Below are positions 1 to 8,591 of a DNA stretch of 64,000 bases, piece by piece. The DNA is taken from positions 1-64,000 of the forward strand of contig DYHH01000019.1 in NCBI GenBank assembly GCA_020724265.1. The letters are read 5' to 3'. The first letter of the stretch is position 1; each line of letters opens with the position of its first letter. The stretch is from Melioribacter roseus (lineage in GTDB: Bacteria; Bacteroidota; Ignavibacteria; Ignavibacteriales; Melioribacteraceae). Under the pieces are notes generated by a model, which was given only the letters and a program-made list of their open reading frames with translations, did not search any database and had not been told where the DNA came from. The translations under genes were made by a program, and so were the position numbers.

Positions 1-61
1 AAGAAACAAATCAATAAAAAAACCTCAGGGGACAAATGGCACTATAGTAAATAATATCTCC

Positions 62-89
62 GTAGAGGCTTCATTAATGAAGCCTCTAC
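62..89. repeat. 28-bp perfect palindrome
   Basis: The arm GTAGAGGCTTCATT is followed directly by its reverse complement. It lies in the gene-free left edge of the window, a few dozen bases before the modular repeat at 131-410. There is no T-run after it, so it is more likely part of a dispersed palindromic repeat than a terminator. Confidence 0.6.
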
Positions 90-130
90 ACCAATTAACC
101 TGGTAAGAAAACCAACTGAAAGAATAATAG

Positions 131-410
131 TAGTAACCGCAGACATTTGTCTGCGTGAATGCATAACTCGTAATCTATAAACCACCAGATTCTTTTAGAT
201 ATATCGAGAGGTTACCACCGCAGACGTAAAGTCTGCGGCTACAAATCTTCAACGTTACTTGCTAACTAAGCAACCTTCGAGGAAAAAGAACTTAAGTAGC
301 AAACTCTTACCTCGAAGGTTTGTTAAAATCCCCGGGATTTGTCAGAAAAAAAATATTAACAAAAATTTTTTTTATCCATTTTGCTTAAGAAAATCCCGGG
401 GTTTTTGCGA
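131..410. repeat. Modular palindromic repeat, copy A (three modules)
   Basis: Three kinds of inverted repeat follow one another. Module 1 has a short CGCAGACA/TGTCTGCG hairpin at 139-156 and a CCGCAGAC/GTCTGCGG hairpin at 218-238. Module 2 has AACCTTCGAGG at 272-282 and its complement at 310-320. Module 3 has CCCCGGGATTT at 330-340 and its complement at 391-401. The same order recurs at 31.58-31.92 kb, module 2 alone at 50.3 kb and module 3 alone at 59.45 kb. It ends next to the rocD stop codon and may act as its terminator. Nothing else is seen in bases 1-415. Confidence 0.75.
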
Positions 411-415
411 TAAAA

Positions 416-1618
416 TTAATCCATCACTAATACTTCTCTGATATGCTCTAAAGCCCAATCAATTTCTTCTTTCTTTATAACGAGAGGGGGAGCAAAACGA
501 ATTACATTATCATGTGTTTCTTTGCATAAAATTCCACGTTGCATTAATGCTTCACAGAATCTTCTCGCACCTTTTGCTTCTTCATGTAATTCAACACCAA
601 TAAATAATCCTTTACCTCTAACTTCTTTTATATGCTTGGAATCAATTTTATTTAATTCATCCCTAAAATAATTGCCGAGTTCAAATGAATTCTCAACAAG
701 TTTTTCGTCTATTAATACATTCAATGCTTCAATAGCAGCGGCAGCGCCGAGCGGGTTACCGCCGAATGTTGAACCATGATCACCGGGATTGAAAACTCCC
801 AATACTTCTTTGTTAGACAATACCGCAGAAACCGGGTAACATCCTCCGGAAAGTGCTTTACCAATAATTACCGCATCCGGACGAACATCTTCATATTCAA
901 ACGCAAATAACTTACCGCTTCTTCCTAATCCCGATTGAATTTCATCCGTTATATAAAGCACATTATTCTTTTTGCATATATCATAAGTATCTTTTAAGTA
1001 GCCTGCCGGAGGAACTACTACTCCCCCTTCGCCTTGTATCGGTTCAAATATAAATGCAACAGTATTCGAGGTTATGGCTTCTTCCATTGCTTTTACATTT
1101 CCGTATTCAACAACTTTGAATCCCGGTGTAAAAGGACCAAAACCATTTTTGTACTGTGCTTCTGTTGAGAAGGAAACAATGGAAATTGTTCTTCCCGCGA
1201 AATTATTTGTACAAACAATAATTTCAGCTTGATTTTCCGGAACACCTTTAACCCTATACCCCCATTTTCTTGCAGCTTTTAATGCAGTTTCAACTGCTTC
1301 GGCACCGGAGTTCATCGGTAGAATCATCTCATAACCGGTAACTTCATTCAGTTTTTTATATAACAAAGGAAGCTGACTGTTTCTAAATGCTCGTGAAGTA
1401 AGAGTAACTTTTTCCGCTTGAGTTTTTAGTGCATTAATAATTCTCGGATGACAGTGACCTTGATTTACTGCCGAATACGCGGCAAGACAATCTAAATATT
1501 TTTTACCATCAACATCGTGTACCCACACACCCTCTGCTTTTTCAATAACTACATCGAGTGGATGGTAATTATGGGCACCGTATTTCTCTTCTAATTCAAT
1601 ATAATCTTTTGATGACAT
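416..1618 (-). CDS. rocD: Ornithine--oxo-acid aminotransferase
   Basis: PLP-dependent class III aminotransferase, converting ornithine and 2-oxoglutarate to glutamate semialdehyde and glutamate in cytosolic arginine/ornithine breakdown. From the ATG at 1618 the product is 400 residues, the normal size of bacterial RocD, and opens with the family-typical IELEEKYGAHNYHPLD. The PLP lysine is about K254 in IIGKALSGGCYP, and ITDEIQSGLGR precedes it. A longer frame starting with TTG at 1657 exists, but the ATG has a GGTAGG Shine-Dalgarno-like sequence just upstream and the extra 13 residues look unlike the family. It is a single gene with a palindromic repeat just beyond its stop. Assignment to RocD over acetylornithine aminotransferase rests on the N-terminal block and is quite secure. 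Confidence 0.92.
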   Translation of the reverse strand: MSSKDYIELEEKYGAHNYHPLDVVIEKAEGVWVHDVDGKKYLDCLAAYSAVNQGHCHPRIINALKTQAEKVTLTSRAFRNSQLPLLYKKLNEVTGYEMILPMNSGAEAVETALKAARKWGYRVKGVPENQAEIIVCTNNFAGRTISIVSFSTEAQYKNGFGPFTPGFKVVEYGNVKAMEEAITSNTVAFIFEPIQGEGGVVVPPAGYLKDTYDICKKNNVLYITDEIQSGLGRSGKLFAFEYEDVRPDAVIIGKALSGGCYPVSAVLSNKEVLGVFNPGDHGSTFGGNPLGAAAAIEALNVLIDEKLVENSFELGNYFRDELNKIDSKHIKEVRGKGLFIGVELHEEAKGARRFCEALMQRGILCKETHDNVIRFAPPLVIKKEEIDWALEHIREVLVMD

Positions 1619-1811
1619 ATCGAACCTACCTATATTGTTGAAAAAATTAGTCGTCAAATTTATACAATTTAGTTCTGATTTGGTAAGGAAATCGGCTAAA
1701 CCGGTTCACATAATGCTTTGTAATTAACCCGTTGTTTCAACTAAGGATTGTCTGTAATTATACAAAAAGGGGTTTTGAAAAAGTTCACCAATTAGTTATC
1801 TTGCTGATGTG

Positions 1812-2159
1812 ATGAGAAAAATTCTATTCTTTGGTGATTACTTTCTTAAATTCTATGCAAGGTTAGATTCCAAATCAAAAGAAAAAATTGACTTTGTTCT
1901 TGATTTAATTAGAACTGTAGAAATAGTCCCTATTAAATTCCTTAAATATTTAGAAGGAACGGATGGATTATATGAAATCAAAGTTAGAACTTTCAAGTAT
2001 AACATTAGAATTTTTAGTCCTTTTGATGAAGGAAATTTGATAATTCTTTTTAATGGATTCGTTAAAAAAACAAAAAAAACTCCGAAGAAAGAATTAGAAT
2101 ACGCGCTTAAATTAAAAGAAGGATATTTGCAAGAAAAGTCTAAAAGGAAAAAAGAATGA
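1812..2159 (+). CDS. RelE/HigB-family type II toxin
   Basis: A 115-residue basic protein of the RelE/ParE-like superfamily (phage Gp49/HigB type), normally a ribosome-dependent mRNA interferase. The visible pattern is the family's: an N-terminal helix pair, then [15 protein letters not shown], a beta stretch with [17 protein letters not shown], and a lysine-rich C-terminus. The ATG at 1812 is preferred over the adjoining GTG at 1809. The stop overlaps the start of the next gene (ATGA), the usual toxin-antitoxin arrangement with the toxin first, as in HigBA. The antitoxin partner carries a premature stop. The toxin frame itself appears intact. Enzymatic activity is inferred from family only. 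Confidence 0.8.
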   Translation: MRKILFFGDYFLKFYARLDSKSKEKIDFVLDLIRTVEIVPIKFLKYLEGTDGLYEIKVRTFKYNIRIFSPFDEGNLIILFNGFVKKTKKTPKKELEYALKLKEGYLQEKSKRKKE

Positions 2160-2446
2160 AAAAGATTACAACATTCGAAGAGCATCTTGATAAACAATAC
2201 GGGGAAAAAGGAAGCAAACGAAGAGATAAATTTGAGGAAGATTCAATTGCATTTCGTTTAGGTGAAATGCTAAAAGAAGAAAGAACAAAAGCCAATATGA
2301 CACAAGAACAGCTTGCCGAAAAAACCGGTACTAAAAAAAGTTATATTTCTAGGATTGAATCCGGGAAAAGCGATATTTAGATTTCGACTTATTATAGATT
2401 AGTTGAACTTGGGTTAAAGAAAAGATTGAATATTTCCATAACTTAA
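2156..2446 (+). pseudogene. HigA-like XRE antitoxin interrupted by an in-frame TAG
   Basis: The open frame 2156-2380 gives 74 residues: a charged leader, then an XRE helix-turn-helix with [20 protein letters not shown]. The frame stops at TAG (2378-2380) exactly after ESGKSDI, where homologous antitoxins continue with Gln. Beyond the TAG the same frame reads ISTYYRLVELGLKKRLNISI and then stops at TAA 2444-2446, which is the normal C-terminal end of this family. A single C-to-T change (CAG to TAG) explains the break. The HTH is intact, so the short protein may still bind DNA, but the C-terminal piece is lost unless the amber codon is read through. It could also be a sequencing error. Confidence 0.75.
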
Positions 2447-2592
2447 TCATCTCTCTTGCTCAAAGACTATCAAACTTAATATACATGCCTTACTTAGGAA
2501 AATATCATATTAATTCAATAACAACTTATTTTATCGTTTATCAGAATAGACTATCTGCAAAAACGATCAATTTTTTTACAAGAGATGAGTAA

Positions 2593-3012
2593 ATGAAAAT
2601 CGAAACTACTTCCTTTTCCGTTGAAACAAATGGTCACACCGATATTATCGACATTACCGGTGAAGTAAAGAAGGTACTATCCGAATCCGGTTTACGTGAA
2701 GGGACTGCATTAGTATTCGTGCCCGGTTCAACCGCTGGAGTTACAACAATTGAATATGAGCCGGGATTACTGCATGATTATCCCGCTTTTTTCGAAAAGA
2801 TTATTCCTTCAAGTTCAGAATACCGGCATAACGATACCTGGCATGACGGTAACGGGCATTCGCATGTAAGAGCCGCGTTGCAGGGGGCTTCTTTTACAGT
2901 TCCATTTAAATCTAGTAAACTTTTGCTTGGAACATGGCAGCAGATTATTCTAGTTGATTTTGATGCGCGTGCAAGAAACAGAAAAGTCATAGTTCAATTA
3001 ATGGGCAATTAG
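2593..3012 (+). CDS. YjbQ family protein (UPF0047, secondary thiamine-phosphate synthase activity)
   Basis: A 139-residue member of the UPF0047/YjbQ family. The family's recognisable blocks are present: VPGSTAGVTTIEYEPGLLHD, then the His/Asn-rich stretch YRHNDTWHDGNGHSHVRA, which forms the conserved pocket, and a C-terminal beta segment with GTWQQIILVDFDARARNRKV. Length is typical. Homologues show weak thiamine-phosphate synthase activity, but the physiological role is unsettled. It sits one base before the LOG-family gene, so the two are probably co-transcribed and translationally coupled. Family assignment is firm; function is not. Confidence 0.85.
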   Translation: MKIETTSFSVETNGHTDIIDITGEVKKVLSESGLREGTALVFVPGSTAGVTTIEYEPGLLHDYPAFFEKIIPSSSEYRHNDTWHDGNGHSHVRAALQGASFTVPFKSSKLLLGTWQQIILVDFDARARNRKVIVQLMGN

Positions 3013-3013
3013 T

Positions 3014-3538
3014 TTGGAAAGGATCATTACCGTATTTGGAAGTTCTAAGCCCAAACCGGGAGAAGAAGAGTATGAAACCGCTTATCAACTCGGTAAAATT
3101 TTGGGTAAAAACGGTTACAATGTTTGTACCGGCGGGTATCAGGGGATAATGGATGCAGTTTCGAAAGGTGCATCGGAAATGGGGTCTAAAGCAATCGGTG
3201 TTACGGTCAATATCTTTAATGCAAAAGCTAGTTCATACATTCATGAAGAAATTCGTTGTTCATCTCTATTCGAAAGAATTGAGAAATTAGTTGAGCTTGG
3301 CGATGCTTATATTATTTTAAGAGGCGGAACCGGTACTTTAGTAGAGTTATCAATTGTTTGGGAAATGTTTAATAAATATTTGATGAATGAAAAACCAATT
3401 GCATGTCACGGTAAAATGTGGAAAGATATAGTTCAGATAATCGACGAAAGAATGAAATTTGAAAATAGAAATCAAGGATTTATTTTTCTAACCGAAAACA
3501 TCGAAGAATGTGCCGAATATATTATTCGTAATATTTAA
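3014..3538 (+). CDS. LOG/SLOG-family nucleotide-binding protein
   Basis: A 174-residue Rossmann-like protein of the LOG (TIGR00730-like) group. The N-terminus ITVFGSSKPKPGEEEY and the CTGGYQGIMDAVSKGA block match the nucleotide-binding fold. The signature appears as RGGTGTLVE at residues 103-111, where cytokinin-activating LOG proteins have PGGxGTxxE; the first proline is replaced by arginine. The start is a TTG directly after the stop of the upstream yjbQ-like gene (one-base gap), implying translational coupling. LOG enzymes cleave nucleoside monophosphates, but many bacterial members have other or unknown substrates. I would not assign a substrate. Confidence 0.78.
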   Translation: MERIITVFGSSKPKPGEEEYETAYQLGKILGKNGYNVCTGGYQGIMDAVSKGASEMGSKAIGVTVNIFNAKASSYIHEEIRCSSLFERIEKLVELGDAYIILRGGTGTLVELSIVWEMFNKYLMNEKPIACHGKMWKDIVQIIDERMKFENRNQGFIFLTENIEECAEYIIRNI

Positions 3539-3547
3539 TTTTCTTTT

Positions 3548-3632
3548 TAACCACAAAATGCACGACAAAGACACAAAGGTCACTATTAAAAAAACTTTGT
3601 GCCCTTTGTGAAACTTTAGTGTTCCTTGTGTT
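3548..3632. repeat. Intergenic inverted repeat built on CACAAAGG/CCTTTGTG
   Basis: A stretch rich in ACACAAAGG on one side and CTTTGTGCCCTTTGTG on the other forms an imperfect hairpin around an A-rich loop. Similar low-complexity repeats are common between genes in Bacteroidetes/Chlorobi genomes. It lies between the LOG-family gene and the DUF819 gene; it lacks the shape of a clean terminator. Confidence 0.5.
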
Positions 3633-3777
3633 TATGCTTTTTCTATAATACTCACTAATAAAATTTGATACTTGTTTTTACTCTTTCCCCAATAAAAAAC
3701 AATTCTTCATTAATAACTATCAATTCATTATTTTCCGAAAGTTTATATGAATCCTTTCAACTAAACAGAGGTGCGAA

Positions 3778-4929
3778 TTGTTTGAATCAACACTAATAGA
3801 TCCCAACCAAACATGGATACTTTGGGCTGTATTAATATCAGCAGGGTATTTCGGACTTTGGGCGGAGAAGACTAAAATCGGTTCACGTTTATCGGGTGCG
3901 GTTGTTGCAATACTTACAACTTTTGTTCTTTCGAATCTTTCGATTATCCCGGCAGATTCCACAGTGTATGATACTGTTTGGTCTTACTTAATTCCTTTAG
4001 CAATACCAACTTTACTTTTCCAGGCAAACCTTAAGAGAATTATAAAGGAAGCCGGACCTACACTTCTTGCTTTTACTTTCGGTGGAATCGGTACGGTTAT
4101 CGGGACACTTATTTCATACAACATTGTTTCGCTTGGAGAAGAGGGTTGGAAACTTGCCGGAATTTTTTGTTCGACTTATATCGGTGGTTCTCTTAATTAT
4201 GTTGCAGCCGCCGAGGCATTACAACTTTATTCCGGTGATCTTTTAACTGCGGGAGTTGCAGCAGATAATTTGGTAATGACACTATATTTTCTTTTACTTT
4301 TTGCTATTCCTTCAATAGGTTTTTTACAGAGAAGATTTAAAACACATCACGAAGAACAAGCACAAAATAACGGCTCATCAGAAATAAAATCCGTAAACAG
4401 TTCTGCGGAATTGAGTTTAATTAATCTTGCAAAAGCACTTACAATTAGTGCGACTGTCTGTGCAGTAGGTTTCTTTGTGCAGGATTTGCTGGGAATTGGA
4501 GGCAGCGGAATATTAATTATTACCGCAATTGTAGTTTTTCTTGCAACAGCTTTCCCGGATGCAATGAGTGAAATTAAAGGTGCCGATAAGATAGGTACAT
4601 TTTTAATGCAGATATTTTTTGCAACAATAGGCGCAAGTGCAAACATTGCAATTGTTATTGAATACGGTCCGGTACTGTTTTTATTTGCAGCAATAATTTT
4701 GTCGATTCACTTAATTTTCTTGCTTACTGCAGGAAAAATCTTCAATTTAGATTTGGCTGAAATTGTTATTGCATCAAATGCGAATATGGGCGGACCCACA
4801 ACGGCTGCTGCTATGGCTGTTGCACGAAGATGGGAAAGTCTTGTTATTCCGGCTATACTTGTCGGTACTCTCGGTTATGCAATCGCTACTTTTATAGGTG
4901 CCGGAATAGGATACTGGTTACAACCATAA
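3778..4929 (+). CDS. DUF819 family (YjcL-like) integral membrane protein
   Basis: A 383-residue polytopic membrane protein of the DUF819 family, with about ten to eleven predicted hydrophobic segments and a hydrophilic loop around residues 190-215. Recognisable blocks are LIPLAIPTLLFQANLKRI near residue 75, STYIGGSLNYVAAAEAL in the middle and ASNANMGGPTTAAAMA near the C-terminus, which resemble features of sodium/anion-type carriers. No substrate is established. The start is TTG at 3778, supported by a GAGGTG ribosome-binding site seven bases upstream. A small PspC protein follows after eight bases and is probably in the same transcript. Confidence 0.82.
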   Translation: MFESTLIDPNQTWILWAVLISAGYFGLWAEKTKIGSRLSGAVVAILTTFVLSNLSIIPADSTVYDTVWSYLIPLAIPTLLFQANLKRIIKEAGPTLLAFTFGGIGTVIGTLISYNIVSLGEEGWKLAGIFCSTYIGGSLNYVAAAEALQLYSGDLLTAGVAADNLVMTLYFLLLFAIPSIGFLQRRFKTHHEEQAQNNGSSEIKSVNSSAELSLINLAKALTISATVCAVGFFVQDLLGIGGSGILIITAIVVFLATAFPDAMSEIKGADKIGTFLMQIFFATIGASANIAIVIEYGPVLFLFAAIILSIHLIFLLTAGKIFNLDLAEIVIASNANMGGPTTAAAMAVARRWESLVIPAILVGTLGYAIATFIGAGIGYWLQP

Positions 4930-4937
4930 AAAGATAA

Positions 4938-5123
4938 ATGAAATTAAAAAGAGCTAACGACAGATACCTCGCCGGTGTTTGCGGTGGTATTGCAGAGTAC
5001 CTTAAAGTTGATCCGTTTTGGATAAGATTAATTTGGGCTGTACTTACACTTGTTTCTTTTATGTTCTTGGGATTAATAATCTATATAATTCTGTGGATTA
5101 TTATGGAACCGCCGGATGAGTGA
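4938..5123 (+). CDS. PspC-domain small membrane protein
   Basis: A 61-residue protein consisting of one PspC domain. It begins KLKRANDRYLAGVCGGIAEY, continues through DPFWIRLIWAVLTL and ends in one hydrophobic segment of about 22 residues. In enterobacteria PspC is part of the phage-shock envelope stress response; stand-alone short versions like this one are common elsewhere and may sense membrane state. It is eight bases after the DUF819 gene and likely co-expressed. There is no pspA or pspB next to it, so the phage-shock role is uncertain. Confidence 0.82.
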   Translation: MKLKRANDRYLAGVCGGIAEYLKVDPFWIRLIWAVLTLVSFMFLGLIIYIILWIIMEPPDE

Positions 5124-5249
5124 GAGTTAAATTAAGAGGCTGATTAAAAGGTAAGTTTATATTAATGCATGGAATAATGATGACACAGAATTGAACTGGT
5201 TAACGCTGACTTATTAATTAGATTTTACTTTTTGATCAGACCTCATACC

Positions 5250-5606
5250 TTAATAACTGGCATAAACCGCAAAACCTTTTTTAACCATTAGTTCATTTAC
5301 GTTAATGAATTTTCCTTTTTTATCAGGCAGATAAATTTCCCCGAGGTATCTGCCGTACTTTCCTTTTTTATCTTTAAAAGTTCTTACAAAAATATTTTTG
5401 TTAAGATTTGTTTCACGCAAAAAGTCACGGGATACTAATCCTTCTGGTCTTTCGGCTCCTCTTAGTTCGGGAGCGTTAATTCCGTAGAGTCTAATTTTTT
5501 CTCCCTTAATAAAAGTTTTTAGTCCCAAATCTATATCAACCGTAATAGTATCGCCGTCATAAACGGCGGTAACAAAAGCTTTATAGTGGTATAATGTTTT
5601 TTCCAT
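5250..5606 (-). CDS. Staphylococcal-nuclease-like (thermonuclease family) protein
   Basis: A 118-residue SNase-fold protein. It has the YDGDTITVDIDLG block with the metal-binding Asp, KIRLYGINAPELRG with the catalytic Arg and Glu, and KYGRYLGEIYL, which carries the second Arg of the family. Asn stands where classical SNase has Asp in the L-x-D-T-P-E block, a variant seen in phage-type and other small homologues. No signal peptide is visible, so it would be cytosolic unless exported otherwise. The size is that of a single minimal domain. Activity on DNA or RNA is inferred. Confidence 0.8.
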   Translation of the reverse strand: MEKTLYHYKAFVTAVYDGDTITVDIDLGLKTFIKGEKIRLYGINAPELRGAERPEGLVSRDFLRETNLNKNIFVRTFKDKKGKYGRYLGEIYLPDKKGKFINVNELMVKKGFAVYASY

Positions 5607-5660
5607 TTTAACTCCATTTAATTACGTTATATTTGAAAGTAAAATAAGAATTCCTTTAAA

Positions 5661-6203
5661 ATGAAAAAACTACTTTTTTTCTTTATTGTAATGGTTTCCG
5701 TTAATGTCATTAATTCTCAGATAAAAATTGACGGGGTTGGCGGTTATGTAGGTTTAGGCAGCATTAAAGGTAACTCAGCATCGGTGAGCAGTTTTACAAC
5801 TTCACTATTTGTTGATACGAAAATGTTTTTTACTGAGGATGTTACAATCCGTTATAGTTTTTTTTATGCAAGAAAACTTGAAGCATTACTCCCGGATGCA
5901 AGCGGGACACGGTATTTTCCATACCACAGGGGTTTTTCGGTTAAAGCGGTTATTGAACAACTGCTAAGTACGTATCTCTTTTTAGAAGAAGGTCTGGGCT
6001 TATTATTATTGAACGACAGAACTTTCAGCGATACAAACGAATGGGGTATCGGTGCAGCATTTCATATTACTATCGGTTTGGATTTCCGGAGCTATAAAAA
6101 TTCCGGTTTCAAATTAGGTATAGGTTCGGATATCGGCACAACATTTAATGCAACTACTCCAAACTATTTTTCCGTTCAATTGCAAACTGCTTATTACTTC
6201 TAA
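5661..6203 (+). CDS. Putative outer-membrane beta-barrel protein
   Basis: A 180-residue exported protein with a hydrophobic signal peptide (residues 1-19, ending NSQ). The mature part alternates hydrophobic and polar residues in strand-length stretches with glycine/aromatic turns and ends in a C-terminal aromatic, TAYYF, as Omp85-inserted barrels do. It resembles small eight-stranded porin-fold proteins but I recognise no specific family. Its end overlaps the end of pheA on the other strand by four bases (convergent). Function unknown. Confidence 0.6.
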   Translation: MKKLLFFFIVMVSVNVINSQIKIDGVGGYVGLGSIKGNSASVSSFTTSLFVDTKMFFTEDVTIRYSFFYARKLEALLPDASGTRYFPYHRGFSVKAVIEQLLSTYLFLEEGLGLLLLNDRTFSDTNEWGIGAAFHITIGLDFRSYKNSGFKLGIGSDIGTTFNATTPNYFSVQLQTAYYF

Positions 6204-7375
6204 TTGTCTTCCAATTTTTGTTTTGGCAAATCTTTAGACGGATAGCTTCCTAAAATTTTCAAAAATCTTGTGAATGGCGTTAATTCCTGAATTGCCATTT
6301 GAACATTTTTATCAGATAGGTTTCCTTCAAAATCAAGGTAGAACATCTCTTCCCACGGATTACCGATTATCGGTCGGGATTCGAGTTTAGTGAGATTGAT
6401 ATTATACTTTCTAAAAATCATCAATCCCTCTACCAGCGCACCGGCAGTATGCGCCGTTGCCATTACAAGCGATGTTTTAGATGGAATTCTTTTATCGATT
6501 GTAATCGGTTTTCGGGCACAAATTAAAAACCGGGTATAGTTTTCACTTTGGTTTGCAATGTTACGTTTTAAAATTTTCACACCGAATAACTTAGCTGCTT
6601 CTTCACTTGCTATAGCTGCAAAGAATTTATTGTTTTCATCGTGAATTTTTTTAACCGACATAGCGGTATCAGCAAAGTACTGCAATTCAGGTTGATTTAA
6701 AGTTGCAAGAAAACCGCTGCATTGAGCGGCTGCCTGGTAATGTGCATATACTTTTTTAATTTTTTCGATAGGAATATATTCGGTAGCACAAAGACAATGA
6801 TCAATTTTAAATTTTTCTTCCCCGATTATTGATAAAGTTGTATGAAGCAGAATATCATAGACTTCGTTAATTCCGCCGGATGTAGTGTTTTCAATCGGAA
6901 GAATCGCATAATCTGCTTCTCCTTTTTCAACTAATCTTGCTACTTCTTCAAATCTTTCCTGCCAAACAAATTCGATTGAGTTTTCATAATCGCTAAAGAA
7001 TTTTTTTGCGGTTAAATAACTATAAGAACCTTCTATACCTTGAATGGCAACTTTAATTCTGTCAACAATTTTATTTTTCTTGTTAGCCTGTCTTTGCACA
7101 AATTGCTGCTGAAGTCTAACTGAGTTTTCTATTACTTCTTGAAAAATTCTTGTAACATATTCGGCATCTAATCCTTTAGACTTTCCTTCTTGAATTAATC
7201 TTTTTAATAATTCCTTTTCCCGTTTTTCATCACGAATAGGAAGATCATTCAAGTCTTTTGTTTTGATAACTTCTTTACTTAATAATCTTCTTTTGGCTAA
7301 TAAATCTATCAAGGAAGAATCAATAACATTAATTTGTTTTCTTAAATTTTCTATGGTTTTAGATTTGTTCGGCAT
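6200..7375 (-). CDS. pheA: Bifunctional chorismate mutase / prephenate dehydratase
   Basis: A 391-residue P-protein making phenylpyruvate for phenylalanine synthesis. Residues 5-95 are an AroQ-type chorismate mutase helix bundle (LRKQINVIDSSLIDLLAKR). Residues 107-290 are the prephenate dehydratase domain, with GIEGSYSYL near 113, the ENTTSGG block at 162 and the catalytic TRF at 281-283. Residues 300-380 are the ACT regulatory domain with the ESRP motif at 332-335, which in homologues mediates phenylalanine feedback inhibition. Domain order and length are typical. It is transcribed divergently from the cytochrome operon at 7.7 kb. Confidence 0.93.
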   Translation of the reverse strand: MPNKSKTIENLRKQINVIDSSLIDLLAKRRLLSKEVIKTKDLNDLPIRDEKREKELLKRLIQEGKSKGLDAEYVTRIFQEVIENSVRLQQQFVQRQANKKNKIVDRIKVAIQGIEGSYSYLTAKKFFSDYENSIEFVWQERFEEVARLVEKGEADYAILPIENTTSGGINEVYDILLHTTLSIIGEEKFKIDHCLCATEYIPIEKIKKVYAHYQAAAQCSGFLATLNQPELQYFADTAMSVKKIHDENNKFFAAIASEEAAKLFGVKILKRNIANQSENYTRFLICARKPITIDKRIPSKTSLVMATAHTAGALVEGLMIFRKYNINLTKLESRPIIGNPWEEMFYLDFEGNLSDKNVQMAIQELTPFTRFLKILGSYPSKDLPKQKLEDN

Positions 7376-7490
7376 ATTTCATTTCTCAAAAAATTAGTGC
7401 TAAAAGTAAAAAATAAAATGATTTATAGAAAGATTTTTATTGGGAAACAACGGTATTTAATTTTTTGCAGAGCCAAAACCTATATTTAAG

Positions 7491-7519
7491 TTGACACTAA
7501 AATCCAAAAACAATATCTT
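7491..7519 (+). promoter_or_regulatory. Candidate sigma-70-type promoter of the cytochrome/kinase operon
   Basis: TTGACA at 7491-7496 and TATCTT at 7514-7519 are separated by 17 bases. It is the best-looking housekeeping promoter in the 301-base gap between divergent pheA and the ferredoxin gene. It would leave a leader of about 150 bases. Confidence 0.4.
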
Positions 7520-7521
7520 TC

Positions 7522-7546
7522 AAAAGGATATTTGAATCCTTTTTTC
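7522..7546 (+). terminator. Hairpin with T-tract in the operon leader (possible attenuator)
   Basis: AAAAGGAT at 7522-7529 pairs with ATCCTTTT at 7536-7543 around a six-base loop and runs into a T-tract. It falls immediately downstream of the candidate promoter at 7491-7519, so it may be an attenuator of the operon at 7677. The stem is AT-rich and may be weak. Confidence 0.3.
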
Positions 7547-7676
7547 TATTTATAAACTGATGAGACCAATCACTTTAAATATAACAGAATCAAACGACCA
7601 CGATTATTTAAATGATATTCACTTTCTTTTCCGATACGCACTAAACAAGTACAACAAATAAACACACGAGAAAAAA

Positions 7677-8591
7677 ATGGGAAAACAAACCAGAAGAGAT
7701 TTCCTAAAAGTAACAGCTGCTATTGGTGGAACTGCTGCCGGAATTACGGCACTGACACCAAAACAAGCTAAAGCCGCTTCTCCGGAAATTTTATCCGAAG
7801 ACAGAATGGGAGTGCTTGTGGATACAACTGTCTGTATTGGCTGCAGACGCTGTGAATGGATGTGTAAAAAAGTTCATGGTTATGATGCCGGTGATATTGA
7901 AACTTACAGCAATGAAGAAGTCTTTGGTAGAATGAGACGCCCTCAAAATGAAGGTTATACCGTTCTCAATCGTTATGATAACACTAAAAACCCAATTACC
8001 CCGTATCATGTTAAAGTGCAGTGTATGCATTGCGACCGCCCCGCATGTGTCTCGGCATGTATAGTTGGCGCTTTTACCAAAACTGAAAAAGGTGCGGTTA
8101 TTTGGGATACGGACAAATGTATCGGATGCCGTTATTGTATGGTTGCTTGTCCCTTCCAAATACCTACTTTCGAATATGATAAAGCAATTGAGCCCGATAT
8201 CCGAAAATGTGATTTCTGCTATGAAAGAACTGCGGAAGGTTTATTACCGGGCTGTGTTGATATCTGCCCGGTTGAAGCACTCACCTACGGAAAGCGAAGG
8301 GATTTAATTACGATTGCAGAAAAAAGAATGAAATTATATCCCGACCGTTATATAAATAGAATTTTCGGTCATACCGAAGTTGGAGGAACATCCTGGATGT
8401 ACTTAGCCGGAAAAGATTTTTCCGAATTGGATTTTCCAAAATTAAGTGATGCTCCGGCACCCGGAGTTTCCGAATCAATTCAGCATGGAATATTTGCCTA
8501 CTTCGTTCCCCCGCTCGCTTTGTATGCTTTGTTGGGAGGTATTATGTGGGTAACAAAAAATAAAGAAAAGAAAAGCGGGGAGGAAGAATAA
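7677..8591 (+). CDS. Tat-exported 4Fe-4S ferredoxin subunit (HybA-like) with C-terminal membrane anchor
   Basis: A 304-residue electron-transfer subunit. The N-terminus holds a twin-arginine signal, TRRDFLKV at residues 5-12, then a hydrophobic stretch ending AKAAS. Sixteen cysteines in four groups (53/56/59/63, 116/119/124/128, 148/151/154/158, 178/181/193/197) are arranged for four [4Fe-4S] clusters as in HybA/DsrO-type proteins. A hydrophobic helix near residues 272-292 would anchor it to the outer face of the inner membrane. Its stop overlaps the start of the NrfD-type gene, and a 13-heme cytochrome follows, so it likely relays electrons between a quinol-active membrane subunit and periplasmic heme. 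No catalytic molybdopterin or hydrogenase subunit is present, which points to a Cbc/Qrc-like oxidoreductase. Confidence 0.88.
   Translation: MGKQTRRDFLKVTAAIGGTAAGITALTPKQAKAASPEILSEDRMGVLVDTTVCIGCRRCEWMCKKVHGYDAGDIETYSNEEVFGRMRRPQNEGYTVLNRYDNTKNPITPYHVKVQCMHCDRPACVSACIVGAFTKTEKGAVIWDTDKCIGCRYCMVACPFQIPTFEYDKAIEPDIRKCDFCYERTAEGLLPGCVDICPVEALTYGKRRDLITIAEKRMKLYPDRYINRIFGHTEVGGTSWMYLAGKDFSELDFPKLSDAPAPGVSESIQHGIFAYFVPPLALYALLGGIMWVTKNKEKKSGEEE

Noticed and set aside
131-410. Possible CRISPR array from the repeated palindromes
   Set aside because: Repeats are not regularly spaced, there are no spacers of constant size and no cas gene is nearby; the pattern is of modular REP-like elements.
259-441. 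60-residue forward frame at the left edge
   Set aside because: It starts inside repeat copy A and runs through palindromic modules into the end of rocD; composition follows the repeat and no ribosome-binding site is present.
1853-2197. 114-residue reverse frame over the toxin gene
   Set aside because: Antisense shadow of the HigB-type toxin; the forward product matches a family and is coupled to its antitoxin.
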